Of a DNA stretch of 64,000 bases, positions 53,590 through 63,785 are shown in pieces (positions within the stretch are counted from its first letter, which is position 1; the number at the start of each line of letters is the position of its first letter). The DNA is taken from the NCBI RefSeq assembly GCF_035046485.1, contig NC_085136.1, positions 160,081,963-160,145,962 on the forward strand, written 5' to 3'. Origin of the DNA: Aedes albopictus. Its lineage: Eukaryota; Arthropoda; Insecta; Diptera; Culicidae. Below the pieces are notes generated by a model. It searched no databases and was not told the DNA's origin. It saw only the letters and a list, made by a program, of their open reading frames with translations. The translations under genes and the position numbers were made by a program.

Positions 53590-55400
53590 CCTTTCAGAAG
53601 ACTTACTGGAGATGATAGATTACAGCTTTTAATGCTACGGTTACACCCGTAGACTTTAAGATCAAGAACAGTTTGGATGACCTAGGACTTCCCGACTGAT
53701 CTGATACTGTCTATTAACCTTTCAGAAGACTCACTGGACATGATACAGGGGATAGACAAAATGATCGGGACAGGCAAAATTTTCACTTTTCAAAAAATGT
53801 TCAATTAGCTGTAACTTTTCGAAAAGTCCATCAAATATTCTCAAATTTTTACTGTAAGTTCTTCAACTAGTTGTGTATCAGTGAACAAAATTTGGAAAAG
53901 ATCGAACAATTCTTCACGATGTTATTAAGATTTTTGAAAAAGGTAAAATTATCCGATAGCCAAATTTGAGTTGTTATATCTCCGGATTCAATGAACCGAA
54001 TGCAATGAAATTTTGACCATTTATGACTTATATAATGAGCTGTGAAAAACCATTGACTTAACTTAGTATTCTTAACACGAAAGAAAATTATAACGATTAG
54101 ATTATTTTTCTAATAAAACACCAAATTATCCAAAACATCAACATCGTTTCAAAATTTAAGATGCAAATTAGAGTTCATTTAGTTTCCCTCTAATTGACTT
54201 ATATATAAATGCGTTTTGAAAGAAAGTAACAACATAGCCGCCAATAAGTTGAAAAAGTAATGGGATGCATATAAAAAATAGACCGATTTACTAAAAAATC
54301 GTGAAAAAAATAAAATCGCTATACTTTTTCGCTTGTTAAAAATTTTAAGTTAAGTCAAATGTTTTCTAGAGTTCATTATATAAGTCATGAATTGTCAAAA
54401 TTTCATTGCGATCGGTTCATTGAATCCGGAGATATAACAGCTCAAAGTTGGCTATCGGATAATTTTATCTTTTTCAAAAATCTTTATAACTTCGTGAAAT
54501 ATTGTCCGATCTTTTTCAAATTTTGTCCACTGGTACACAACTGGTTGAAGAACTCACAGTAAAAAATTGAGACTATTTGATGCACTTTTCGAAAAGTTAC
54601 AGCTAGTTGAACATTTTTTGGAAAGTGATAATTTTGCCTGTTCCGATCATTTTGTCTATCCCCTGTATATAACAAATCGTAGCTTTGTATAATGAAACAA
54701 GTTACCGTTATACCCGTACATTTTAGGATCTGAACTCAAGAACAGTTTGAATAACCTAGGATATCTCGACTAATCTGATACTGTTTATTGAACTTTTCAG
54801 AAGACTTACTGGACATAATAGATTACCAATCGTAGCTTAGTATAATGAAAAAAGTTACCGTTACACCCGTAGACTTTAAGATCCAAACTTAAGATCAGTT
54901 TGGATGCCCTAGGATATCGCGACTGATCAGATATTATCTATTAACCTTTCAGAAGACTTACTGGACATGTTGTATTACAAATCGTAGCTTTGTATAATTA
55001 AAGAAGTTACCGTTACACCCGTAGACTTTAGGATCTTAAATTAAGAATAGTTTGCATGACCTAGGATATCCTGACTGATCTGATACTGTCCATTGAACTT
55101 TTAGAAGAGTTACTGGACATTATGGATTACAAATTGTAGCTTTGTATAATGAAAGAAGTTACCATAACACCCGTAGACTTAAGGATCCAAACTCAAGAAC
55201 AGTTTGGATGACCTAGGATATCCCGACTGATCTGATACTGTCTATCAGCCTTTTAGAAGACTTACTGGACATGATAGATTACAAATCGTAGCTTTGTATA
55301 ATGAAAAAAGTTACCGTTATACCCGTAGATTTAAGGATCAAAACTCAAGAATAGTTTGGGTGACCTAGGATATCCAGAAACAATATTCTGCATAATATTC
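53590..55400 (-). repeat. Satellite array B: ~152-bp monomers in opposite orientation
   Basis: AGACTTACTGGACATGATAG-type phrases recur near 53599, 53731, then after the nested hairpin at 54803, 54955, 55107, 55259 (spacing about 152). The reverse complement of a monomer (GGGATATCCTAGGTCATCCA, then AAGTCTACGGGTGTAACGGT) lines up with the second half-unit of array A (GGGATATTCCAGGTCAGCCA, then AGGTCTACACTCGTAACAGT). So both arrays derive from one monomer, inverted about 53.6 kb. Confidence 0.78.
53746..54665. mobile_element. 920-bp mariner-like long hairpin nested in satellite array B
   Basis: Left end CAGGGGATAGACAAAATGAT and its complement at the right; TA flanks at 53744-53745 and 54666-54667. 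The satellite monomer reading (ACTGGACATGATA / ACAAATCGTAGC) resumes across the element. Inverted arms extend about 430 bp (GTAACTTTTCGAAAAGT, TATATCTCCGGATTCAATGA). It belongs to the same group as the hairpin at 48.7 kb. Non-coding. Confidence 0.83.
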
Positions 55401-55689
55401 TACCGTTTTTATGCTATTGACCACCAAAACTACCGAAAAACGTAGAAAAAATCCATAATAATGCTTGGAAAAATTCCGGCTTCAAAGGGTTAAACCCTCC
55501 CTTGAAATCTCTCTGACCCTCCCCCTTTACATCTGAAAGCCCTAACCTGCTTCTTCTTCGCATCTGCTAGCCACATACTTCTAAAATTTTTTTGCAACCT
55601 TGAAATCCATTTGGGTAAAATATTTTTAGGCGGTCTGGACTCATTGCCTAAATGGAGGTTCGATTCTTTAACCCACCTTTGAAATGCAA

Positions 55690-56140
55690 CGTCAACTTGA
55701 ACTTGAACTTCAACTTCCTAGACCCGTTTTACCGCTTCTTCGACCGAGTCCGTACTATCGAAATGGTCGACCACGTAAATGGTTCGACGCCTCCAGAAAC
55801 TGTCCTGCGCACACCTCTGCGTTTCAGTTCTTGACAAAATGCGCCATGCAAGACAAACTCGTCGTGTCGAACATCGCTTTATCTGCTCCAACGGTCCAAT
55901 CGGTCCCTTCAACGATCTGGAATTAAGCGACACTTTGTTGACCGCTTCTACTGTCTTCCCCACCAGATGCACTTTTCCCGGCTTTTTGGGATGTACCACC
56001 ACCACGCTGATATGTAACCGTTTCGGGATCGATCCGGCCTGTGCAAGTTCGCCAGTAGATGGTTCTGCCTAGTTTCGACCGGACGGCGATCACCGATCCT
56101 GGATATCCAAGAAGCGTACTAATGGATCAGGATTTGCGGG
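55690..56140 (-). pseudogene. BEL/Pao RT relic
   Basis: Read leftward: VVVHPKKPGKVHLV, then SLNSRSLKGP; then a frame with MAHFVKN and a stop; then RTIYVVDHFDSTDSVEEAVK, where the catalytic YVDD reads YVVD. Between the SLNS block and the FVKN block the RT palm is largely deleted. Order and orientation match the relic at 47525-46758, which resumes at the next conserved block, so both are probably one element opened by insertions. Confidence 0.72.
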
Positions 56141-56813
56141 CCATCACGTGATAATTCAGTCACTGGTGATAGTCCTCGCAGGTGAGTGTCCGCCGATGAC
56201 CTCTGACATGGAGACCACTGCGCTAGTGGGCACACACAACGCGTTCTTTAGGACTGTGTGATATGCGCTGACCACCCTACGGTATATCAGGCTAGTGTGA
56301 GTACTCTTGAATCACCCCACGTTCCGGTTGACCCGCTGTCCAGGTAACTCAGAGCAGTTGTGTTACGCCTTAAATTTTCAATAAATGAGTTATATATTTT
56401 GATGGGCACAATCCAAAACACAATATAACTGAATGCTCAAATCTGGTTTACAATCATATTCCACAAACCATCAGATTGGGAACTCCTGTCTCTTTCGGAT
56501 GGTACAGCACTAATAATAGACCACAAACGACACCGCCGTCAACGGCATCCCAGCTGTAAGTACTGAACTGCTTCCTCTACATATTCTACGATTGTAAGTA
56601 CCTACCTACAGCAGCGGTACATCTATATAGAATACCCAACCCGCGCGCCGTCGTCGTCGGGAGTCGTGTAGCTTGTGAAAATTAAAGTGTACTCATCGGG
56701 ACAAGCTTTTAAAGCGTTTTCGATCCGAAACGCTTCCCCTGAATGTAGACCAAGCGGAAAAACTATTCTATAAGACCATCACCACGAGACCACACCGCAC
56801 CGCCGCACCATCG

Positions 56814-56847
<34 letters not shown>

Positions 56848-58372
56848 ATATAGCAACTAGTAGTGTAACTTCGTTCCACTTGTGAAAACCACACTGACTG
56901 TGGTTCACTATAGGTACTACTGATCTGGGTGGAGGCAAGTAGTGGGTATGGTAAGTTGTTTTGTATGAACCAGGCAATTTCCGCCAACCGTTTTGTTGGA
57001 AAACTCGATCCTTTCTAATTTCTTCCTGCTGCTGATGTCAATAGAACGCGCGTTGGGGTGGTAGGTATTGTTAGATGATAACCATCCATTCAATTAGTGA
57101 AAATTTCATGGGAAATTGTTCATAAACTTGAGATTGTTCATAGTTGACATTTAATATTTTTTGAGTGCCATTGTTGAATGGATCTCGTCTCAGCTGATGA
57201 TGTGGTAAAGGTGATGTGCAGCTAGGTATTCACTAAGACTAATGCTGGGGTGTCTAGGCTCGATTCCGGTTCGTTCCACACACTTTTTGTAATGGAAATG
57301 GACATAGAGAAGAATGGTAAAGAAAACTCTATCAATAACCGTGGATGAACTCATAGAATCCTGAGAAGCAGTGAAGCTGGAAATTTGTTCTATTCTAAAC
57401 GTAATACAAAGAAAAATAATAAGAAGATGACGAAAAAGAAGAATAAGAAGAAGAAGCAGAAGAAGAAGGAGGGGGAATAAACAGGAGAGGAGTTTATTTC
57501 AAGTGGATGTATTGTCTAGTTTAACTGAAAATTCATTTAATTTACACCTGACACATTGCTGATGTAACCAAAAAATGTTTGTTATATGTACATTTCAAAA
57601 GATCAATTAGAAATAAACTGACATTTCATTAACTTTACTTGTCATTTTTGAAGAGATGAAGTTGGGACAAAGGAATCAACAATTTTACGACCAGAAGTTA
57701 TCCTGAGCACTTTAAACACTCATCTTTTAAATACTTCTGCCAACATGAATTTAAACGAGACAATGATATGCCAATCAATGTCTACTTGGTACGAATTTTA
57801 TCGACCATCACATGTGAGCTCGCAGTCAGTGCTGCTGACATTTCACCGGCTTCCGCACCACACTCACTTGACTTCCAAAGTGAATTACTATCAAAATGAA
57901 CAAAAGTTGATCATTTTTTTTCTGTTCTGTCCCGGTTGCCCTTTCCGCAAAACTGTTTCGTCCAAATGGCGCGCCCCTTGTCAAATGATGCTTCAACAAT
58001 AACCGGCTCTTCAGTGACAGACAGGCTCTTTACTGTCGTCCACGTCTGGGCTGGTTGACTGACTGACTGGCTGGCAGGGATGGGCAGCGCCGAGTGGCAG
58101 ACAACAGGTAGCATAATAGAACTTTCCACTTTTTGAAAACTATGTACTTGTGCACTTTATCCAGGCGATGGGGACATCAACTCAGCACACGTAGGGGAGA
58201 ACGGAGTGGGATGCGTCTTCTATGTAGAAGCCACAGTTCTTACGGAATACGAATCATAAATATTATGCCATGTACAGTACACGGACTTCAACACGGACTC
58301 ACCACTCCTGGGTGCCATGGACGGACAGACCTTCCGAAGTGCAATGTAACTGCCGGCTTAGAATAACACTAT
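56141..58372. other. 2.2-kb stretch without recognisable gene
   Basis: Contains a GTC microsatellite, an AAG-rich patch (57421-57475) and a weak tRNA-like B box near 57252. Short frames on both strands look like chance. Confidence 0.45.
56816..56846 (+). repeat. (GTC)n microsatellite
   Basis: Ten uninterrupted GTC units; read on the minus strand it creates poly-Arg or poly-Asp runs in spurious frames. Confidence 0.93.
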
Positions 58373-58675
58373 TGTTGCGGACACCAGCAGCGATGAAGAT
58401 GGTCACCCTAGTAATTCTACTCTACCGTGATATTTGCTGCAGGGCGATGAACAATAGCAGTGGTCTCTGTAGCTATGATAGATTGACAGTGTGTAATAGG
58501 ACGTGGAACGAAACACTACGATTGAATTATATAAAAGTTATTAAAAATCTATTCTAAAATGAAAGTTGGACAGAGGACAAACAGACTAAAAATTGGACTA
58601 GAAATGTAAGTTTTTTTTGTTGAATTTCTTAACTAAATCTAAATTTGTACTTATAATTAAAATAAACTATATACA
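58373..58675 (+). repeat. Putative 5' LTR of BEL/Pao element
   Basis: Begins TGTTGCGGACACCAGCAGCG and can be read to end at TATATACA, with a TATA-like TATATAAAAG near 58529 and AATAAA near 58662 in the right order. It lies about 130 bp upstream of the gag ATG. No second LTR is in the window to confirm the ends, and the primer-binding site was not identified. Confidence 0.45.
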
Positions 58676-58802
58676 GCTCAAAGCAAGCTCCAAGCATAAC
58701 AGTGAGTTTCGCTGTGGGAATCCGAACGTCTACCTCTCCAACAAACTTTGAGATTTCTAATTAGAAATCGGATCTCGCAGGATTAAGAGCCACCTGCTAA
58801 AA

Positions 58803-58919
58803 ATGTCGCGACCGAGACGAAATACCGATAAATCGTTGGAGAATTGTTGCCCATGTGGTCTTCCAGATTCGGGCAAGATGGTGGAATGCGAGCGATGTCT
58901 AATTTATCACCACTACACA
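58803..58919 (+). pseudogene. gag: BEL/Pao gag, first exon-like piece: N-terminal half of a PHD-type finger
   Basis: From ATG 58803: a basic start (MSRPRRNTDKS), then CCPCGLPDSGKMVECERC, then LIYHHYT. This is the first half of a C-x2-C...C-x2-C...H-x2-C...C-x2-C zinc finger. The last Cys of the H-x2-C pair and the final C-x2-C are found at 60379 and after, beyond the inserted element. PHD-type fingers at the start of gag occur in some insect BEL/Pao elements (recalled, not checked). Confidence 0.72.
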
Positions 58920-60370
58920 ATTTAGCGTGGTTCAAAAAATCGTTTTTGCTCCACACCGCTTATTCGATTCCTAACCAGATTATATGCCTTCTCTCAAAAT
59001 TTGAGCTCATTTGGTTGAAAATTGAGACTGCACAAGCCCATCAAAGTTTGTATGGGAATTACTATGGGAAAATGATGTTTTTCATTCAATCGACCGTAGC
59101 ATTTCCCCAAGTGCCCTAGTGGGTTAGTCGACCCTTGGCAATCCTAGGCTACTCTATCAGCTACAACTTTGCCGAAAACCGCATTCAAATCGGACGCCTC
59201 ATTAATTAGTTATCGATTTGTATCCAACTAAGCAAACTTTAACAGTGATCCTCCAGCTTCCCAGCAGGCAACATTGCTGCTTATGGCGCCAAAGATAGCA
59301 CACTGAAATCATGGCTACTATGTTCCACTGCAAAATGCAGTGATGCCCACCGATTAGTTTAACCATCATGAGTAAAGATTTCGATTCTGGATAAAAACAC
59401 TAGTTTACAGCATTTTTGAACTCGGTAAGCTGATGATCATTTTTAGTGTAGAATCATGCCCTGAGTTCGAAAACGCGAAAGAAAAAAATTACAGTAGAGC
59501 GGAAATTTTTTCGACTTTCCATACAAGGTTGATGATTGGAAATCGATTTTTGTTCTATTTTTAAGCAAAGTCGCTCACTTCAAACATCTCATTCTCCGTA
59601 ATCAATGCTCCGATTGAGCTGAAATTTTTACTGTATGTCGCCTACATATGATATGTCAAATAAACGTCGAGAAAGAATTTTTAAATTGTTTTTTTCTCAT
59701 TGAAAAAAATACATTTCTTCAAAATTTTTTGGGAATTTCGCTAAAATTTAAGGAGATTGTCCCTAAAACTCGCCAATATCTTGAATTTCATCAATCTGAC
59801 GCAAAACCTGTATTCAGATGATCGAATGGTATTGTATTCAGCTTTTAATTTATGCAAAAAGATTTAAAATTGGTTGAACAAAACGCAGTATATTTGAATT
59901 TAAGTAAATTGCATATTTTGAAAAGTTGTAAAGCTCGATATTGAGCTAAAACTCAAAAACTGTTCTACTTAAAATTTTTTGAAGGTCGGTTTCGAAATCA
60001 GCGCTAAATTGTGCTTCAAAAATTTTGGTCGTTGACATAAGTTCACGACTTTCGTTTTATTTTGTAAACTTGTGAAATCGGTAACTAATTAATGAGGCGT
60101 CCGATTTGAATGCGGTCTTCTGTAAAGTTGTAGCTGATAGAGTAGCCTAGGATTACCAAGGGTCAACTAACCCACTAGGGCACTTAGGAAAATGTTACGA
60201 TGGATTGAATGAAAAACATCGTTTTCCCATAGTAATCCCCATACAAACTTTGAAGGGCTTGTGCAGTCTTAATTTTCAACCAAATGAGCTCAAATTTTGG
60301 GAGAAGGCATATAATCTGGTTAGGAATCGAATAAGCGGTGTGGAGCAAAAACGATTTTTTGAACCACGCT
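58920..60370. mobile_element. 1.45-kb TIR element inserted in the PHD finger, 8-bp target duplication
   Basis: ACTACACA flanks it (58912-58919 and 60371-60378), and joining the flanks keeps the finger spacing. About 290-bp inverted ends: AGCGTGGTTCAAAAAATCGT near 58924 and its complement at 60370, continuing through CAGATTATATGCCTTCTC and GAGGCGTCC. The left end has ATTT not mirrored at the right. The interior (59390-60075) is a repeat also present at 23.2-24.1 kb. No transposase ORF. Confidence 0.8.
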
Positions 60371-62255
60371 ACTACACATGTGCCGATGTAGGTGATAGCA
60401 TTGCTAACGACGATCGGCAATTTGTTTGCAAAACGTGCACACAGCTCGCAATTGTCTCGCATGGTAGCAGATCAGGTAGATCATCAACCTCAAGTACGCG
60501 CGCGGCACGAGCCGCACTCGAGCTGCAACGATTGGAGGAAGAAAAACAATTACATGCGAAGCAACTTGCTGATGAAGGGTACAGGGAGAAATCACAACGG
60601 GAGAAAGCTTTCCAGTTGGAACAACAGTTCTTAGCCAAGAAGTATGACTTGCTGCTTTCTCCCAGTGCCTAGCAATGACCATACGCGTTGCACTTTAGGT
60701 TCAACGGTAGCAGCACCAGTTTCGACCGTTCAAGCCAAGGTTTCCGACGCTATGACTTTACTCCCACCGTCAGCCGATCGCCTCACCGAAGAATTCGCCC
60801 AACTTCAGGAGAGAATGGAACGCCTGCAGCAGAAGTTGCGATCAGCTTCGAATCATGCCGATCCGCCTGCAACCAGCATTCCCAAATCGCAACCACTAAT
60901 GTCGCAAGGCCTGCCAACTTCCAGATCCCAACATCTGCTAGTTCCACCGCTGCAGTACCAGCCAATTCGTAGCCAACCGGCAATTACTTGGAACCCTCGG
61001 TTGTTCGCTAGCACGCGGACGTCCACCCTGCCGTCTAGGACAGAAACCCCGTTCGTCAGTGCACATATTCACTCAATACCGCAACCCATACATTTGACCG
61101 AACCATGTACACCCCCCCACGTCCGCCGGCCGTGTCCCATGATTTCCAACCATCGATTGGGAGCACCCCCTTGGCATATCAGAGCCTAAGTCGCCCCTCC
61201 GTGCAAACAGTCTCGAGTTTCCTTTCGCCAGTCGTTACTCCCTCCATTCAGTCAACGCCGCAACATCCCCAGCAGTTATTCAATGGTCCCAACCCTCAAC
61301 AGCTTGCAGCCAGACACGCCGTTCCCAAGGACCTGCCTCTCTTTTCGGGCGACCCTGTTGAGTGGCCGTTGTTTTTTAGCAGTTATCGCAATTCAATGGA
61401 AATGTGTGGCTTTTCGGACGGGGAAAATCTTCTGAGACTACAACGCTGTCCGAAAGGAAATGCCATGGAAGCTGTAAGGAGTTTTTTGCTGAACCCATCA
61501 TCGGTACCAATCGTTATTGACACGCTGCAAACCCTGTACGGGAGACCGGAACTCATCATCAATTCCCTTTTGCTTAAAGTTCGCGGTATGCCAGCCCCTA
61601 GGACCGACAAATTGGATACGTTGATCATATTCGGATTGGCGTGCAAAAATTTGTGTGCGCATCTACAAGCAGCTGGACAACTGGCCCATCTCGCGAATCC
61701 ATCCCTTCTACAGGAACTAATTGAGAAGCTTCCTCCTAGTTTGAGATTGGATTGGGCAATGTACAAACGTGGATTCCCCGTTGCGGACCTAACAACATTT
61801 GGTAGTTTCATGTCGAATCTCGTATCAGCCGCAAGTGATGTAACGTTTTCACACGTAGCAGACAACACGACCAAGGAAGAAAAAAGACAGCCGAGGGAGA
61901 AGCTGTTTGTGAATACGCATTCAACGGACAACATGGAACGAAGAGAGGAACCGTTCGGCGGAACAAATGCAAGTGAACGAAAGGACGCACCCGTGAAGTC
62001 ATGTCCCATCTGCCAGGAACCAGGACACAAAGCTAGGGATTGTTCTACGTTTCGTGAGATGAGTTTGAATGATCGTTGGAAAAGTGTCCAAGAACGCTAT
62101 CTTTGTCGCCGTTGCTTGATAGGCCACGGTAAATTCCCCTGTAAGGCTTCTGTGTGCGGCTATGACGGTTGTGAGGAGCGACATCATAAACTCCTACATC
62201 CTGGAAAACCCGGAGCTTCTTCGGTAACGTTGTCAAAACAACGATTGCCGCTCAT
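60371..62255 (+). pseudogene. gag: BEL/Pao gag remainder (finger end, coiled coil, capsid-like, knuckles)
   Basis: Resumes with CADVGDSIANDDRQFVCKTC, closing the PHD-type finger, then a Ser/Arg stretch and a coiled coil (RLEEEKQLHAKQLADEGYRE). The frame ends at TAG 60670-60672 and continues one base over (60660-61110), a Pro/Gln/Ser-rich linker with a second coiled coil (RMERLQQKLRSA). After a C7 tract it shifts back: PLFSGDPVEWPLFFSSYRNS begins the capsid-like region typical of BEL/Pao (61345-61800). Knuckles: CPICQEPGHKARDC (62002-62043) and a CRRCLIGHGKFPC/CGYDGCEERHH cluster. Two frame breaks disable it. Confidence 0.78.
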
Positions 62256-62981
62256 CATCAGTCAGGTCACACTGTGCTGTTTCGAGTAGTTCCAGTAACA
62301 CTTTATGGAAAAGGAATCTCATTGAACACCTACGCATTCCTTGATGACGGATCGTCTTCAACGTTGATTGACATAGAAATAGCCGAGGAGTTGGGATTGA
62401 GCGGAGACATACATCCGCTGTGCTTACAATGGACCAATGATATCGAGAGGACAGAGAAAAACTCGCGTGTCGTTCGGTTGGACATCTCAGGCACAAATGC
62501 GTCGAAACTGTTCACTATGAGGGAAGTACATACAGTGAAAAACCTCAGTCTTCCAGTTCAAACACTGTCAGCGAAAGAACTTTGTGAAAAATACGTTCAT
62601 CTACGTGGTCTGCCCATCCAAAGTTACATTGATGCGCGCCCTAGGATCCTTATTGGTTTGGATAACAGTCATTTGAAAGCCGTCCTAAAACTGCGAGAAA
62701 GGGGGAAAGATGCACCAATTGCTGCTAAGACCAGGCTCGGATGGACTATCTATGGGAAAATCCCGGGACCAATGGATCAAGTACATCGACAGCTGCACAT
62801 TTGCGCACAAACTCCTGAACAACAATTACACGATTTAGTGAATCAGTTCTTCTCCTTGGAAAACGTTGGAGTTACTTTATCGCCGCTATTGGAGAGTGAT
62901 GAGGAGAAACGAACGCGCAAAATTCTAGAAGAGACGACAACTCGCACCTCTTCGGGTCGTTATCAATCAGGACTTTTATGA
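62256..62981 (+). pseudogene. pol: BEL/Pao aspartic protease region
   Basis: Frame moves by one base near 62250 relative to gag. Reads LFRVVPVTLYG, then YAFLDDGSSSTLIDIEIAEE (the DDGS-type protease active site, 62330-62390), VVRLDISGTNASK, LPIQSYIDARPRILIGLDN and TRLGWTIYGKIPGP. It ends in RYQSGLL then TGA (62979-62981), where related elements usually continue with Trp. The frame after the stop is the same as the RT frame, so the stop is a point change rather than a shift. Confidence 0.78.
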
Positions 62982-63785
62982 AAATACGATTTCGTAGAGT
63001 TCAACAACAGTCGTCCAATGGCAGAAAGAAGATTGCAGTGTCTTGAGCGTCGTTTACAGGCAAACCCCGAACTGTACGCGAGCGTGAAACAATTGCTTGC
63101 TGATTATCAAACTAAGGGGTACGCCCATAAAGCTACCGCTAACGAACTTCAGAATGCCAATCCAAAACGCACCTGGTATCTTCCACTCGGTGTCGTCGCC
63201 AATCCTCGGAAACCTGGGAAACTACGCTTGATCTGGGACGCAGCCGCTAAAGCCGGAGGTCAATCATTCAACTCGATGTTGTTGTCTGGTCCAGATCTTC
63301 TTACACCTCTTTCTTCAGTGCTGTGTCGTTTCAGACAAAGAAAAGTTGCAGTTAGCGCAGACATTCGAGAAATGTTTCATCAGGTTGAAATACGACCTGA
63401 GGATCGTCAGGCGCAACGATTTCTCTGGAGGGACGATGCTAGCAAACCACCAGAAGTATTCATCATGGATGTAGCTATTTTTGGATCGACCTGTTCGCCT
63501 TGTACCGCGCAATACGTAAAAAACAGGAACGCAGTGGAACATGCTGATCAACATCCACAGGCTTCAGCTGCAATAATTGAGAATACCTACGTAGACGACG
63601 TACTATTCAGCTTGGATACTGAAGAAGAGGCAATACAGCTTGCTGAAGAGGTCAAATTCGTTAATTCGAAAGCAGGTTTCGATACTCGCAATTGGTTGTC
63701 GAACTCTGCAGAGATTCTGGAACAAGTCGGCGATAAAGGTGAGGAACAGACGAAAAGTTTCAAAGCTGACAAACTGGAGAACTAG
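62982..63785 (+). pseudogene. pol: BEL/Pao reverse transcriptase
   Basis: Reads RPMAERRLQCLERRL, KGYAHKATANEL, PLGVVANPRKPGKLRLIWDA, SFNSMLLSGPDLLTPLSSVL, AVSADIREMFHQVEI (motif A region), FGSTCSPCTAQYVKN and ENTYVDDVLFSLDTEEEA with YVDD at 63588-63599 intact. Then FDTRNWLSNSAEILEQVGD, after which the frame closes (63783-63785). The RT core itself is complete; it is inactivated by the breaks on either side. Confidence 0.82.

Larger units (their letters stand above)
51417..55489. mobile_element. 4.07-kb TTAA-flanked piggyBac-like element carrying inverted satellite arrays
   Basis: TTAA at 51413-51416 and 55490-55493. Left end CCCTTTGGAGCCGGA, complemented right end CCCTTTGAAGCCGGA (14 of 15 match). 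Minisatellite sequence lies on both outer sides. The interior has about 300 bp of non-repeated sequence at the left, array A (about 51719-53580), array B (about 53590-55400) in the opposite orientation, and a short right end. There is no transposase ORF, so it would be mobilised in trans. Excluding the nested 920-bp hairpin it is about 3.15 kb. Confidence 0.8.

Noticed and set aside
51719..55400. CRISPR-like or phage-type repeat array
   Set aside because: Repeats are contiguous ~152-bp satellite monomers without spacers, in a eukaryotic transposon context.
56763..56987. Arg-rich or Asp-rich minus-strand frames
   Set aside because: Produced by a GTC microsatellite read in two frames.
61383..62030. 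215-codon minus-strand frame
   Set aside because: Antisense shadow of the BEL/Pao gag capsid region, which has clear family motifs on the plus strand.
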